A stretch of DNA of 64,000 nucleotides from Leucobacter sp. wl10. Lineage in GTDB: Bacteria; Actinomycetota; Actinomycetes; Actinomycetales; Microbacteriaceae. The translations under genes and the position numbers were made by a program. The stretch covers positions 1 to 64,000 of the forward strand of contig NZ_KZ983993.1 of NCBI RefSeq assembly GCF_003569785.1. The letters are read 5' to 3'. The notes beneath the pieces are model-generated. The model was not told where the DNA came from. It was given only the letters and a program-made list of their open reading frames with translations, and did not search any database. Shown here piece by piece: positions 18,878 to 26,956 of the stretch; the first letter of the stretch is position 1, and each line of letters starts with the position of its first letter.

Positions 18878-18905
18878 CCATTCCCACCCGCAACGAAAGG
18901 TACGC

Positions 18906-19580
18906 ATGTCCATCGAACTCCCCCGCCCGAAGTACATCTCGTTCGACGTGATCGGCACGCTCATCTACTTCGAGATGCGCAGGACGGTCGAGCCCATCGT
19001 CGCCGACCGCTTGCCGGGCGAACGGCTCGAGGCCTTCTTCAACCGATTCAGGCTCGACCGCTACGACGAGATCATGGAGTACCGGCCCTACGACGAGATC
19101 CTCGACCGCTCGTTCCGCCGCACTTGCGCCCGTTTCGGCCTCGAGGTCGCCGACGAGGACGTCGCCGCGATCCAGCGCGACGTCATCACCTGGGGCGCGC
19201 ACCCCGACGTGCCCGAACCGCTCGCGAAGATGGCCGAGCACTTCCCGCTCATCGCGCTGTCCAACGCCGACGACCGGCACCTGAACGCGTTCATCCCGAG
19301 ACTCGGCGCGCCATTCCGCGCCGTGTACACGGCCGAGCAGTCGGGCGCCTACAAGCCTCGCCTGCGCGCGTTCGACTACATGCTCGAGCAACTCGACGCC
19401 GAGCCCGGCGACTTCCTGCACATCTCGTCGCACCAGCTCTACGACCACGTTCCGATGGCCGAACTCGGCTTCACCAACAAGGTCTTCCTCGACCGGGGCT
19501 ACGACCCCGATCTGCCCCACTACGGCGCCGTGCGCGTGAGCTCGCTCGACGAGGTCAACCGCGCGCTCGGCATCGTCTGA
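18906..19580 (+). CDS. HAD-superfamily hydrolase, haloacid dehalogenase type II-like
   Basis: A 224-residue HAD hydrolase with motif I FDVIGTL (nucleophile Asp near residue 14), motif II LSNADD, motif III Lys in YKPRLRAFDYML, and motif IV HISSHQLYDHVPMAELGF. The pattern is closest to the L-2-haloacid dehalogenase/HAD-IA group, but dehalogenases normally read SSNxWD in motif IV, whereas SSHQLYD occurs here. Its true substrate may be a phosphate ester or another small molecule. The gene sits between permease and binding-protein genes of one ABC system, so it probably acts on the imported compound. AAAGG lies 7 nt before ATG. Confidence 0.8.
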   Translation: MSIELPRPKYISFDVIGTLIYFEMRRTVEPIVADRLPGERLEAFFNRFRLDRYDEIMEYRPYDEILDRSFRRTCARFGLEVADEDVAAIQRDVITWGAHPDVPEPLAKMAEHFPLIALSNADDRHLNAFIPRLGAPFRAVYTAEQSGAYKPRLRAFDYMLEQLDAEPGDFLHISSHQLYDHVPMAELGFTNKVFLDRGYDPDLPHYGAVRVSSLDEVNRALGIV

Positions 19581-19640
19581 TCCATCCACCCCGAGCGGGA
19601 CTCCAATCACTCCGCGAGAACAGGAAAGGTACCCACACAA

Positions 19641-21140
19641 ATGAGCAAGAGATTTGGCCGCAGAGTCGCGGCCGCAGTCGGTCTCATGGCCTCGGCTGCA
19701 CTGCTGCTCGCCGGCTGCGCCGGCGGCGGCAGCGCCGGAGGCGGAGGCGACCGCATCAAGATCGCCATGATGCAGCCGCCCACCGCCGCGCTCAACCCGT
19801 TCAGCGACGACGTCGCGAAGCTCTCGCGATGGAGCACGGGCGAGACCCTGGTGCGGCTGAACGACAAGATCGAGATCGAGCCGCTGCTCGCGACAGAGTG
19901 GAAGCAGGTCGACGACCTGACCTGGGTGTTCACCCTGCGCGACGACGTCACCTTCCACGACGGCACACCCTTCAACGCGGCGGCCGTGAAGAACACGCTC
20001 GACAAGGCCGTCTCGGCCACGACGCCGCCGCGCGCCCTGAACGGGGTGAAGATCAGCACCGAGGCCACCGGCGAGTACGAGGTCACCATCACCACCGACA
20101 CCCCGGATCCGCTGCTCACCAACCGGCTCGCGAGCCCGCAGCTGTCGATCTTCTCGGAGGCGGCCTACCGCGATGACGGCACCATCAGCCCCATCGGCAC
20201 CGGAACGGGCCCGTTCGAGCTCACGGACGTCAACGGGACCACCACCGCCACGCTCGAGCGCTACGACGGATACTGGGGCGAGAAAGCCAAAGCGGCGGGT
20301 ATCGACGTCGACTTCGTGCCGGATGGAACGGCGCGCGCGGGCGCGATCCGCTCGGGCGAGGCGGATGGCGCCGAGAGCATCCCCGTGTCTCAGGTCACGC
20401 TGCTCGATCCTCAGCAGGTCAATGAGGTGTTCATGCCCCGCACCACCTTCCTCACGCTGAACAGCGAATCGGGGCCCTTCGCCGATCCCGCCGTGCGCGC
20501 GGCCGCGCGGGCCGCCATCGACCCGAAGGGGATCGTCGACACGGTCTACGAGGGGCAGGCGGACCCGGCCGACGGGCTCCTCGGCCCTGCGCTGCCCTGG
20601 GCCGAGAAGCTGCGCGGCAACATCGAGTCGGCCACCGAGCCCGCCAAGGTCGACGGCGTGCCGATCACGCTCGCCACCTACTCCGACCGCGCCGAGAACC
20701 CCGAGATCGCCGTGCAGCTGCAGAAGCAGCTCGAGGAGGCGGGCTTCGTGGTCACCCAGGACGTGCGGGAGTACGTGAACATGGAGGAGGAGATGCTCGG
20801 CGGCGGGTTCGACGCGGTGATCATCTCGCGCAACATCCTGCTCGACACGGGAGACCCGCTCTCGTTCTTCTCGCAGGACTTCACCTGCTCGGGCGGCTTC
20901 AACGTCGCCCAGCTCTGCGACGCCGGAGTCGACGGCATCGTGCAGAAGGGCCTGCAGGCCACCGGCGACGCCCGCCAGCAGGCCGCCATGGACGCCGAGG
21001 CGGCCATTCTGCGACTCGACAGCGTCGTGCCGCTCGTGCACGAGCGGGTGGTGCAGGCCGAGGCCGGAACGTTCACCAACGTGGTGCGCGATCCCCTCGA
21101 GCGGCGCCTGATCACCGAGCAGACCGCGCCCGCGGGCTGA
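19641..21140 (+). CDS. ABC transporter solute-binding lipoprotein, SBP_bac_5 family
   Basis: A 499-residue extracytoplasmic lipoprotein. The signal peptide ends in the lipobox LLAGC (Cys near residue 27), followed by a Gly/Ser linker. The body has the peptide/nickel-binding family pattern: an RLNDKIEIEPLLATEW opening, DDLTWVFTLRDDVTFHDGTPFNA, and a C-terminal domain with DTGDPLSFF. It captures the substrate for the fused DppBC/DppDF-like importer just upstream. AGGAAAGG precedes the ATG. Ligand identity cannot be inferred; the neighbours point to an amine, peptide or amino-acid derivative. Confidence 0.92.
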   Translation: MSKRFGRRVAAAVGLMASAALLLAGCAGGGSAGGGGDRIKIAMMQPPTAALNPFSDDVAKLSRWSTGETLVRLNDKIEIEPLLATEWKQVDDLTWVFTLRDDVTFHDGTPFNAAAVKNTLDKAVSATTPPRALNGVKISTEATGEYEVTITTDTPDPLLTNRLASPQLSIFSEAAYRDDGTISPIGTGTGPFELTDVNGTTTATLERYDGYWGEKAKAAGIDVDFVPDGTARAGAIRSGEADGAESIPVSQVTLLDPQQVNEVFMPRTTFLTLNSESGPFADPAVRAAARAAIDPKGIVDTVYEGQADPADGLLGPALPWAEKLRGNIESATEPAKVDGVPITLATYSDRAENPEIAVQLQKQLEEAGFVVTQDVREYVNMEEEMLGGGFDAVIISRNILLDTGDPLSFFSQDFTCSGGFNVAQLCDAGVDGIVQKGLQATGDARQQAAMDAEAAILRLDSVVPLVHERVVQAEAGTFTNVVRDPLERRLITEQTAPAG

Positions 21141-21216
21141 ACCCCGGCGGCCGGTGCCGGTCCCGCGGCGCCGGCCGCCTCCACACACCCATCACAGAAT
21201 CATCGGAGCACCCAAC

Positions 21217-22500
21217 GTGAAAATGCACTCCTACTGGCTCGACACGGCAACGCCGAGCGGCGACTACACCCACACACCGGTGCCGAAGGAGGTGGACGTG
21301 GCCGTCGTCGGCGCCGGCTTCACCGGCCTGTCGACCGCGTACCACGCGGCGCGGGCGGGCAAGTCGGTGGCGGTGCTCGAGACCAACACCGTGAACTGGG
21401 GCGCATCGGGTCGCAACGGCGGCATGGCGACCACCGGCCTCGCCATCGGGTTCCGCAACGCCATCAAGCGCTACGGGGAGCGACGGGCGATCGGCTACTT
21501 CCGGGAGTACAACGAGGCCATCGACCTGATCGAGAACATCGTGCAGGAGCACAGTCTCGAGGTCGACTACCAGCGCTCGGGAAAGATGAACCTCGCCTGG
21601 AAGGCCTCTCACTGGGAGGGCATGCAGAAGACCGCCGAGGCGCTCAAGCGCCTCGTGGGCCAGCCGGTGGAGCTCGTCGACCGGGCCGGCATCCACCGGG
21701 AGATCGGTTCCGACGTCTACCACGGCGCCATGGTCGATCCGCTCGGCGCCGGCATGCACGTGGGCAAGTTCGGCCACGAGCTGGGCCGCCTCGCCATCGA
21801 GGCCGGAGCGACCATCCACGAGAAGGCCGAGGTCGTCGACGTCGAGCGCATCGGCAGCGGAACCGTGCACGACCTCAAGACCACGCGCGGTGACCTCCGT
21901 GCGGGCGCGGTGGTGCTCGGCACCAGCGGCTACACCGGCAAGCCCTTCGGCTGGCAGCGGCGCCGGGTGATCCCCGTGGGCAGCTTCATCGTGGTCACCG
22001 AGCCCCTGCCGCAGCAACTCGTCGACGAGCTCCTGCCCAACCGGCGCATGGCCTCCGACAGCAAGAACTTCATCTACTACTTCCGCATCACGCCGGACAA
22101 CCGGCTGCTCTTCGGCGGCAGGGCCCGGTTCGCGCTCTCCGATCCGTCGCAGGATCGGGAGAGCGGCGAGATCCTGAAGAAGGCGATGCACCACGTCTTC
22201 CCGCAGACGCGCGACGCCCGCATCGACTACATGTGGGGCGGTCTCGTCGACATCTCCATGGATCAGATGGTGCACGCGGGCGAGCACCAGGGCCTCTTCT
22301 ACTCGCTGAACTATTCGGGTCACGGCGTGCAGATGGCCACCTACATGGGCAAGGTGATGGCCGAGGTCGTCTCGGGCCGCCCCGAGGCCAACATCTGGCG
22401 GGACCTCAAGAACCCGTGGATTCCCGGTTACTTCGGCAACCCCTGGCTGCACCTGCGCGCGGGAGGCGCCTGGTACGGCCTGCAGGACAAGCTGAGCTGA
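21217..22500 (+). CDS. FAD-dependent amine/amino-acid oxidoreductase (DAO family, PuuB-like)
   Basis: A 427-residue DAO-family flavoprotein. The dinucleotide-binding motif VAVVGAGFTGLSTAYHAARAG lies near residues 28-48, followed by WGASGRNGGM, typical of gamma-glutamylputrescine oxidase-like enzymes. The C-terminal FAD segment is YSLNYSGHGVQMATYMGKVMAEVV. It would oxidise a C-N bond to an imine and release an aldehyde plus amine. The start is probably GTG 21217 (GGAG 8 nt upstream); ATG two codons later is the alternative. It is followed by an aldehyde dehydrogenase gene, a fitting next step. Confidence 0.87.
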   Translation: MKMHSYWLDTATPSGDYTHTPVPKEVDVAVVGAGFTGLSTAYHAARAGKSVAVLETNTVNWGASGRNGGMATTGLAIGFRNAIKRYGERRAIGYFREYNEAIDLIENIVQEHSLEVDYQRSGKMNLAWKASHWEGMQKTAEALKRLVGQPVELVDRAGIHREIGSDVYHGAMVDPLGAGMHVGKFGHELGRLAIEAGATIHEKAEVVDVERIGSGTVHDLKTTRGDLRAGAVVLGTSGYTGKPFGWQRRRVIPVGSFIVVTEPLPQQLVDELLPNRRMASDSKNFIYYFRITPDNRLLFGGRARFALSDPSQDRESGEILKKAMHHVFPQTRDARIDYMWGGLVDISMDQMVHAGEHQGLFYSLNYSGHGVQMATYMGKVMAEVVSGRPEANIWRDLKNPWIPGYFGNPWLHLRAGGAWYGLQDKLS

Positions 22501-22531
22501 GCCCCTCGAACGAGCGAAGGAGATGCGAACG

Positions 22532-24031
22532 ATGAGCGACTGCGCGTGCGCGGAGCAGCCCGTGAGAGTCGAGGCGGAGGACGAGCTGCTGCGCGGGCTC
22601 GGGATCCCGGGCGGAGGCTACCTCTGCGGCGAGTGGGTGCGCGGCCCGTTCGCCCTCGAGGTGACCGACCCCGAGGACGGCTCGCTCGTCGCCCGCGTCT
22701 ACGAGGCGACGGTCGACGACGTCGACCGGGCGATCGCGGGCGTGCGGCGAAGCCTGAGCGAGGATGTCTGGGAGCTGTGGGAGCGCCGCGAGGTGCTGGA
22801 GCGGGCCGCCGACCTGGTGCGCGGGGAGGGGGAGCGCCTCGCGCGGATCATCTCGTCGGAGGGAAGCAAGACCATCACCGAGGCGACTCGCGAGGTCGCC
22901 CGGACGGCCGAGACCCTGAAGATCTCGGCGCACTCGGCGGCCCTGCTCGAGGGCGAGACCCTGCCCTTCGAGGACACGGCGCGGGGCGCGGGCAAGTTCG
23001 GCTACTACCGGCGCGTGCCGCTCGGTGTGGTCGCCGCCATCACGCCGTTCAACGATCCCATGAACCTGGTCGCGCACAAGGTCGGGCCGGGCCTGCTCGC
23101 GGGCAACGCGATCGTGCTCAAGCCTGCCGCCGCGACCCCCCTGTCGGCGCTCGCACTGCAGGACATCCTGCTCCGCGCGGGCATGCCCGCGAGACGCATG
23201 GCGGTGCTCGCGTCGGATCGCGAGGTCGGTTCGGCGCTCGTCGGCGACCCCCGCATCGCGGCGATCAGCTTCACCGGCGGCCCGGCGACGGGCGACTCGA
23301 TCGCCCGCATCGCGGGCGCCCGCAGGGTGCTCATGGAGCTCGGCGGCAACAACGCCGTGCTCGTCTGCGAGGACGGCGACGTGGAGACGGCCGCGGAGGG
23401 CATCGTCGACGGCGCGTTCGGCGTGGCCGGCCAGAACTGCCTCTCCGTGCAGCGCGTCTTCGTGCACGCGTCGCACTACGAGCGGCTGGTCTCGCTCGTC
23501 GCCGACAGCACGGCGCGGCTCGCCGTCGGGTCGAAGCGGGATCCGGCGACAGATGTCGGCCCGCTCATCTCGGAGCGCGAGGCGCGCCGGGTCGAGGACT
23601 GGGTCGCCGAGGCCGTCGACGGCGGGGCCCGAGTGGTGGTCGGCGGCAGGCGGGAGGGGGCGTACTACTGGCCCACCGTTCTCGTGGACGTGCCGAACGA
23701 CGCGCGCGTGTATCGCGAAGAGGTGTTCGGGCCGGTGGTGCTCGTCGAGGCGTTCACCGACTTCGACGCCGCCCTCGAGGCGGTCGACGACACCGAGTAC
23801 GGCCTGCAGGCGGGGGTCTTCACCGCCTCGCTGCAGAGCGCGATGCGCGCCGTCGACCGTCTCCACATGGGCAGCGTGCTCGTCAACGACACGAGCGACT
23901 TCCGCATCGACGCAATGCCGTTCGGCGGCTCCAAGCGCTCGGGCGTGGGCCGGGAGGGCGTGGCCGAGGCCGTGCGCGAGATGAGCGAGCCGAAGAACGT
24001 GATCCTGAATCGCATGGGTTGGGCCCCGTGA
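22532..24031 (+). CDS. Aldehyde dehydrogenase of the catabolic island
   Basis: A 499-residue ALDH with TPFNDPMNLVAHKVGPGL (cofactor entry), the general-base Glu in MELGGNNAVLV, the catalytic Cys in AGQNCLSVQRV, and the C-terminal motif FGGSKRSGVGREGVAEAV. The start is ATG 22532, 9 nt after AAGGAG. It lies 31 nt after the FAD oxidase and 12 nt before the PLP aldolase-like gene, so all are probably one transcript. The likely task is oxidation of the aldehyde made by the FAD enzyme. It is distinct from the semialdehyde dehydrogenase at 11.1-12.6 kb. Confidence 0.88.
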   Translation: MSDCACAEQPVRVEAEDELLRGLGIPGGGYLCGEWVRGPFALEVTDPEDGSLVARVYEATVDDVDRAIAGVRRSLSEDVWELWERREVLERAADLVRGEGERLARIISSEGSKTITEATREVARTAETLKISAHSAALLEGETLPFEDTARGAGKFGYYRRVPLGVVAAITPFNDPMNLVAHKVGPGLLAGNAIVLKPAAATPLSALALQDILLRAGMPARRMAVLASDREVGSALVGDPRIAAISFTGGPATGDSIARIAGARRVLMELGGNNAVLVCEDGDVETAAEGIVDGAFGVAGQNCLSVQRVFVHASHYERLVSLVADSTARLAVGSKRDPATDVGPLISEREARRVEDWVAEAVDGGARVVVGGRREGAYYWPTVLVDVPNDARVYREEVFGPVVLVEAFTDFDAALEAVDDTEYGLQAGVFTASLQSAMRAVDRLHMGSVLVNDTSDFRIDAMPFGGSKRSGVGREGVAEAVREMSEPKNVILNRMGWAP

Positions 24032-24043
24032 GCGGAGGCAGCC

Positions 24044-25150
24044 ATGCATAAGATCATCCAGGCCGTGAGGGATCACGGCGAGGCGCTCGAGACGCCGGCC
24101 GCGGTAGTGCTCGGCGACGTCCTGCGCGAGAACATCCGCAGGATGCAGGCGTTCGCGGACGATCACGGCGTCGCCCTGCGTCCGCACGTGAAGACCCACA
24201 AGTCGGTCGACATCGCCCTCATGCAGATCCGCGCGGGCGCGGCGGGCATCACGGTCAGCGACCTGCATCAGGCGGAGGTCTTCGCCGCGGCGGGCATCGT
24301 CGACGTGTTCGTCGCGTTCCCGCTGTGGATGTCGCGGGCGAGGGCGGAGCGCGCGCGCCGACTGCTCGAGCGGACCGAGCTGAAGGTCGGCGTCGAGAGC
24401 CGTGCGGCGGTCGACGCGATCGTCGAGCAGGGGTTCTCGGGCGACGATCGCCTGGAGCTCGTGATCGAGGTCGACTGCGGCGCCCGGCGCAGCGGCCTCG
24501 TCCCGCATCTGGCGGGCGCTCTCGCGGAATACGCGCTCTCGCGCGGTCTGCGCGTCGCCGGCGTCTTCACCTACCCCGGGCACGGCTGGGCCCACGGGGC
24601 GGCGGAGGGAGCCGCGCGGGACCAGGCGGCCGCGCTGCACGACGCGGCCGAGTCGCTTCGGGCCGCGGGCGTGGAGCCGCGCATCGTGAGCGCCGGATCG
24701 ACGCCCACCGCGAAGCACTCGCCCGCCGGGAGCGTCACCGAGATCCGGCCCGGCGAGTACGTGTTCTACTCCATGGACCAGTACCGGCACGAGGTGTGCC
24801 GGGGCGAGGACATCGCGCTCTTCGTGGCCGCGACCGTGGTGAGCAACGGCCCGGGAGGCCCGGACGGCCCGCAGATTCTCGACGTCGGCACGATGGCGCT
24901 CGGCCGGGAGGTGGACGAGCGGGGCGGCTACGGCTGGATCGCGGGCGACGGCGGCACCGTCGCCCGGCTGAACGAGTACCACGGCTTCCTCGACGTCGGG
25001 GACGGCCCGCGGCACGGTATCGGGACGGTGCTGCCGCTGATCCCGAACCACTCGTGCACCGTCGTGCAGAACGTCCGTGAGCTGCTCGTCCTCGAAGCGG
25101 ACGGCACGATCGACCGCGTTCCCGTCAGCCGGTTCGGGCGGCCCCGGTAG
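24044..25150 (+). CDS. D-threonine aldolase / D-serine dehydratase-like PLP enzyme
   Basis: A 368-residue fold-type III (alanine racemase-like) enzyme. RPHVKTHKS carries the Schiff-base Lys near residue 57. The C-terminal beta domain holds the metal-binding His and Cys pair in IPNHSCTVV near 338-346, a hallmark of D-threonine aldolase/D-serine dehydratase relatives. These enzymes split or dehydrate beta-hydroxy-D-amino acids with PLP plus Zn2+ or Mn2+. Its place in the operon suggests that a D-beta-hydroxy-amino acid, perhaps hydroxyaspartate-like, is an intermediate or substrate of the pathway (inference). A purine-rich GGAGGC precedes the ATG. Confidence 0.85.
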   Translation: MHKIIQAVRDHGEALETPAAVVLGDVLRENIRRMQAFADDHGVALRPHVKTHKSVDIALMQIRAGAAGITVSDLHQAEVFAAAGIVDVFVAFPLWMSRARAERARRLLERTELKVGVESRAAVDAIVEQGFSGDDRLELVIEVDCGARRSGLVPHLAGALAEYALSRGLRVAGVFTYPGHGWAHGAAEGAARDQAAALHDAAESLRAAGVEPRIVSAGSTPTAKHSPAGSVTEIRPGEYVFYSMDQYRHEVCRGEDIALFVAATVVSNGPGGPDGPQILDVGTMALGREVDERGGYGWIAGDGGTVARLNEYHGFLDVGDGPRHGIGTVLPLIPNHSCTVVQNVRELLVLEADGTIDRVPVSRFGRPR

Positions 25151-25172
25151 CGTTCCCGCCGCCTCCCGGGGC
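25141..25172. terminator. Weak hairpin between convergent genes
   Basis: GCCCCGG (25141-25147) can pair with CCGGGGC (25166-25172) at the meeting point of the convergent PLP-enzyme and SDR genes. The stem is only 7 bp, so the call is tentative. Confidence 0.35.
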
Positions 25173-25184
25173 GCAGGGGGCTCG

Positions 25185-25955
25185 CTATGCGGCGGTGTAG
25201 CCGCCGTCGATCGGCAGCACGGCCCCCGTGATGTACGAGGCGGCCGGCGAGCCGAGGAAGTGGATCGCCTCCGCCACCTCCTCGGCTCGGGCCATGCGGC
25301 CGAGCGGAATGGTGGCCGCTCGTGCGGCGCGGTGCGCCTCGGGGTCGGCCGCCCGCCGGAAGCCGGCCTCGATGAAGGGGGTCTCGGTGAGGCCCGGCGC
25401 CGCGATGTTGACCCGGATGTTCTGCGGCGCGAGCTCGAGCGCCGCACCCTTGCCCAGCATGATGAGGCCGCCCTTCGCCGCGTTGTAGAGCACCTCGTGC
25501 GGCATGCCCGCGAGGCCGAGCCGCGAACTCACGAGCACGATCGCCCCGCCGCCCTCGCGCATTGCGGGCACTGCGTGCTTGATCACCGCGTAGACGCTCA
25601 GCAGGTTGGCGTCGAGCACTCGGGAGGCCTCCGCGAGGGGCATCTCCGTGATGCCGCCGGAGGCCTGCAGCCCGTGGCAGGCGATCACGGCGTCAAGGGG
25701 ACCGAGCTCCGAGACCGCCTCCGAGACGAGCCGTTCGACGAAGGCTTCGTCGCAGAGGTCGCCGGCGAGATAGCGCTCGTCGGGGCGCAGCGCGGCCGGG
25801 GGATCGGCGCGTCGGCCCGTCAGGAAGAGGCGTGACCCATCGGAGCGGAAGCGCTCCGCGACGGCCTCGCCGATACCGCTCGACGCGCCGGTGATGAGAA
25901 CGTTGCGGCGGGCGGTCGCTGCGGTGCCGCCCTCAGTCGGGGGGTGCGTGGTCAT
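25185..25955 (-). CDS. Short-chain dehydrogenase/reductase (SDR)
   Basis: A 256-residue classical SDR. NAD(P) binding is shown by TGASSGIG near residue 22; the Asn of ANLLS and the catalytic Ser/Tyr/Lys lie in VSSRLG and YNAAKGG. PxGL follows as AAPGLTETPF, and the family C terminus is ITGAVLPIDGGYTA. It would oxidise or reduce a secondary alcohol or ketone. GGAGG lies about 9 nt before the ATG at 25955. It lies 56 bp downstream of the GntR gene on the same strand, so the two may be co-transcribed; the position suggests it serves the same catabolic route. Confidence 0.87.
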   Translation of the reverse strand: MTTHPPTEGGTAATARRNVLITGASSGIGEAVAERFRSDGSRLFLTGRRADPPAALRPDERYLAGDLCDEAFVERLVSEAVSELGPLDAVIACHGLQASGGITEMPLAEASRVLDANLLSVYAVIKHAVPAMREGGGAIVLVSSRLGLAGMPHEVLYNAAKGGLIMLGKGAALELAPQNIRVNIAAPGLTETPFIEAGFRRAADPEAHRAARAATIPLGRMARAEEVAEAIHFLGSPAASYITGAVLPIDGGYTAA

Positions 25956-26011
25956 GCGGGGCTGCCTCCGGGTATCGGTGCGATGGGGTGCGGCGGGACG
26001 GAGCCCGCCGA

Positions 26012-26716
26012 CTACTCGTTGCGGCCGTGCCGCAACGCATCGTCCTCGCCGCTCGAACGCAGCTCGTAGTCGTCCAGCGAGAGATGGCGGTGCAGGGCGA
26101 GGTGGAGCTGCTGCATCGACCCCTCGAGCAGCAGCTCGGCGATCTCGGTGTGGCCCACGATCACGCGATCGGGCTCGGGATACGCGCTCGGGAAGCTGGA
26201 GAGGCAGATGAGGGACTCGGTCGCGAGCGTCGAGTAGGCGCGCGCCAGGCGCGTGTTTCCGGCGCTGGACACCAGCGCGGTGTGGAACTCCAGGTCGATG
26301 CGGCCCAGCTGCGCCCAGTCGTCGCGCGCGAGCGGGGCGTGCATGCGATCGATGATCGGGCGCATGCCGTCGACGATCCGGGCGCGATCCTCGGGGAGCA
26401 TCTTCGTGATGATCTCCGCCGCGGCGCACTCGATGACCTCTCGGGCCTCGTACACCTCGGCGACGTCGCGCACCGTGAGCTCCTGCACGAAGACCCCTCT
26501 GTTGGGGCGCGAGAGGAGGAGCCCCTCCTGCACCAGGCGGTGCAGCGCCTCGCGCACCGGCCCGCGGGAGACGTTGAGCTGGTTCGCCACCTGCGCCTCG
26601 TTGATCTGGTCTCCGGGCCCGAAGGCCCCGATGATGATGCTCTCTCGAAGCTGGTCGGCGATGACCACCGCGGTCGGGCGGCTGTTGATGGCCGAGAGCG
26701 CCTGCACACCTTGCAT
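26012..26716 (-). CDS. GntR-family regulator, FCD subgroup; probable repressor of the catabolic island
   Basis: A 234-residue regulator. The winged helix-turn-helix at residues 15-80 has the recognition region NQLNVSRGPVREALHRLV. The FCD domain has the metal/ligand pattern IDLEFHTALV and two later His (VGHTEIAELL, LALHRHLSL). I start at 26716 because GAGGAAA lies 5 nt upstream; earlier in-frame starts lack such a site and would run through two operator palindromes. Those palindromes (26748-26759 and 26894-26905) match one over the ABC operon promoter at 15167, so this protein probably represses itself and the island until the substrate or an intermediate binds. Confidence 0.85.
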   Translation of the reverse strand: MQGVQALSAINSRPTAVVIADQLRESIIIGAFGPGDQINEAQVANQLNVSRGPVREALHRLVQEGLLLSRPNRGVFVQELTVRDVAEVYEAREVIECAAAEIITKMLPEDRARIVDGMRPIIDRMHAPLARDDWAQLGRIDLEFHTALVSSAGNTRLARAYSTLATESLICLSSFPSAYPEPDRVIVGHTEIAELLLEGSMQQLHLALHRHLSLDDYELRSSGEDDALRHGRNE

Positions 26717-26747
26717 GAGAGTTTCCTCACGAGTTCGTTTCCGTTGA

Positions 26748-26759
26748 ATTGTAGACAAT
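26748..26759 (-). promoter_or_regulatory. GntR autoregulatory operator over a -10 box
   Basis: ATTGTAGACAAT is a perfect palindrome (5-2-5). On the minus strand its first six plus-strand bases read TACAAT, a good -10 hexamer. It lies 31 bp before the GntR start codon. Confidence 0.7.
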
Positions 26760-26893
26760 CGTACGCCTGCTGTGGCGCGGATGCGTCGTGCGGCCGGCCC
26801 CCGATTGACGGTCTCCTCGGGGGCTCCGGCTGCGGGCTCGGGAAGAGGGGCCGGATCGTACGCAGGCACGCCCTCAGTGTAGCAGGATTGTAA

Positions 26894-26905
26894 ATTGTTG
26901 ACAAT
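26894..26905. promoter_or_regulatory. Second GntR operator, between gntR and mshA-like gene
   Basis: ATTGTTGACAAT is identical to the site at 15167-15178. On the minus strand it overlaps TTGTCA (26904-26899), a possible -35 spaced 17 nt from TACACT (26881-26876), pointing toward the GntR gene. It could also affect the divergent mshA-like gene. Confidence 0.68.
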
Positions 26906-26911
26906 CTAGAA

Positions 26912-26956
26912 ATGAGCGACTGCTGCTGCTGCTGCGTCACCCGATACCCTCGACGT
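26912..26956 (+). other. In-frame poly-cysteine leader upstream of mshA-like gene
   Basis: An ATG at 26912 opens a 15-codon stretch that reads MSDCCCCCVTRYPRR and runs in frame, without a stop, into the mshA-like gene. The five consecutive TGC codons are a striking feature before a gene for a cysteine-containing thiol. It may be an N-terminal extension, a cysteine-sensing leader, or an untranslated CTG repeat. Confidence 0.4.
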
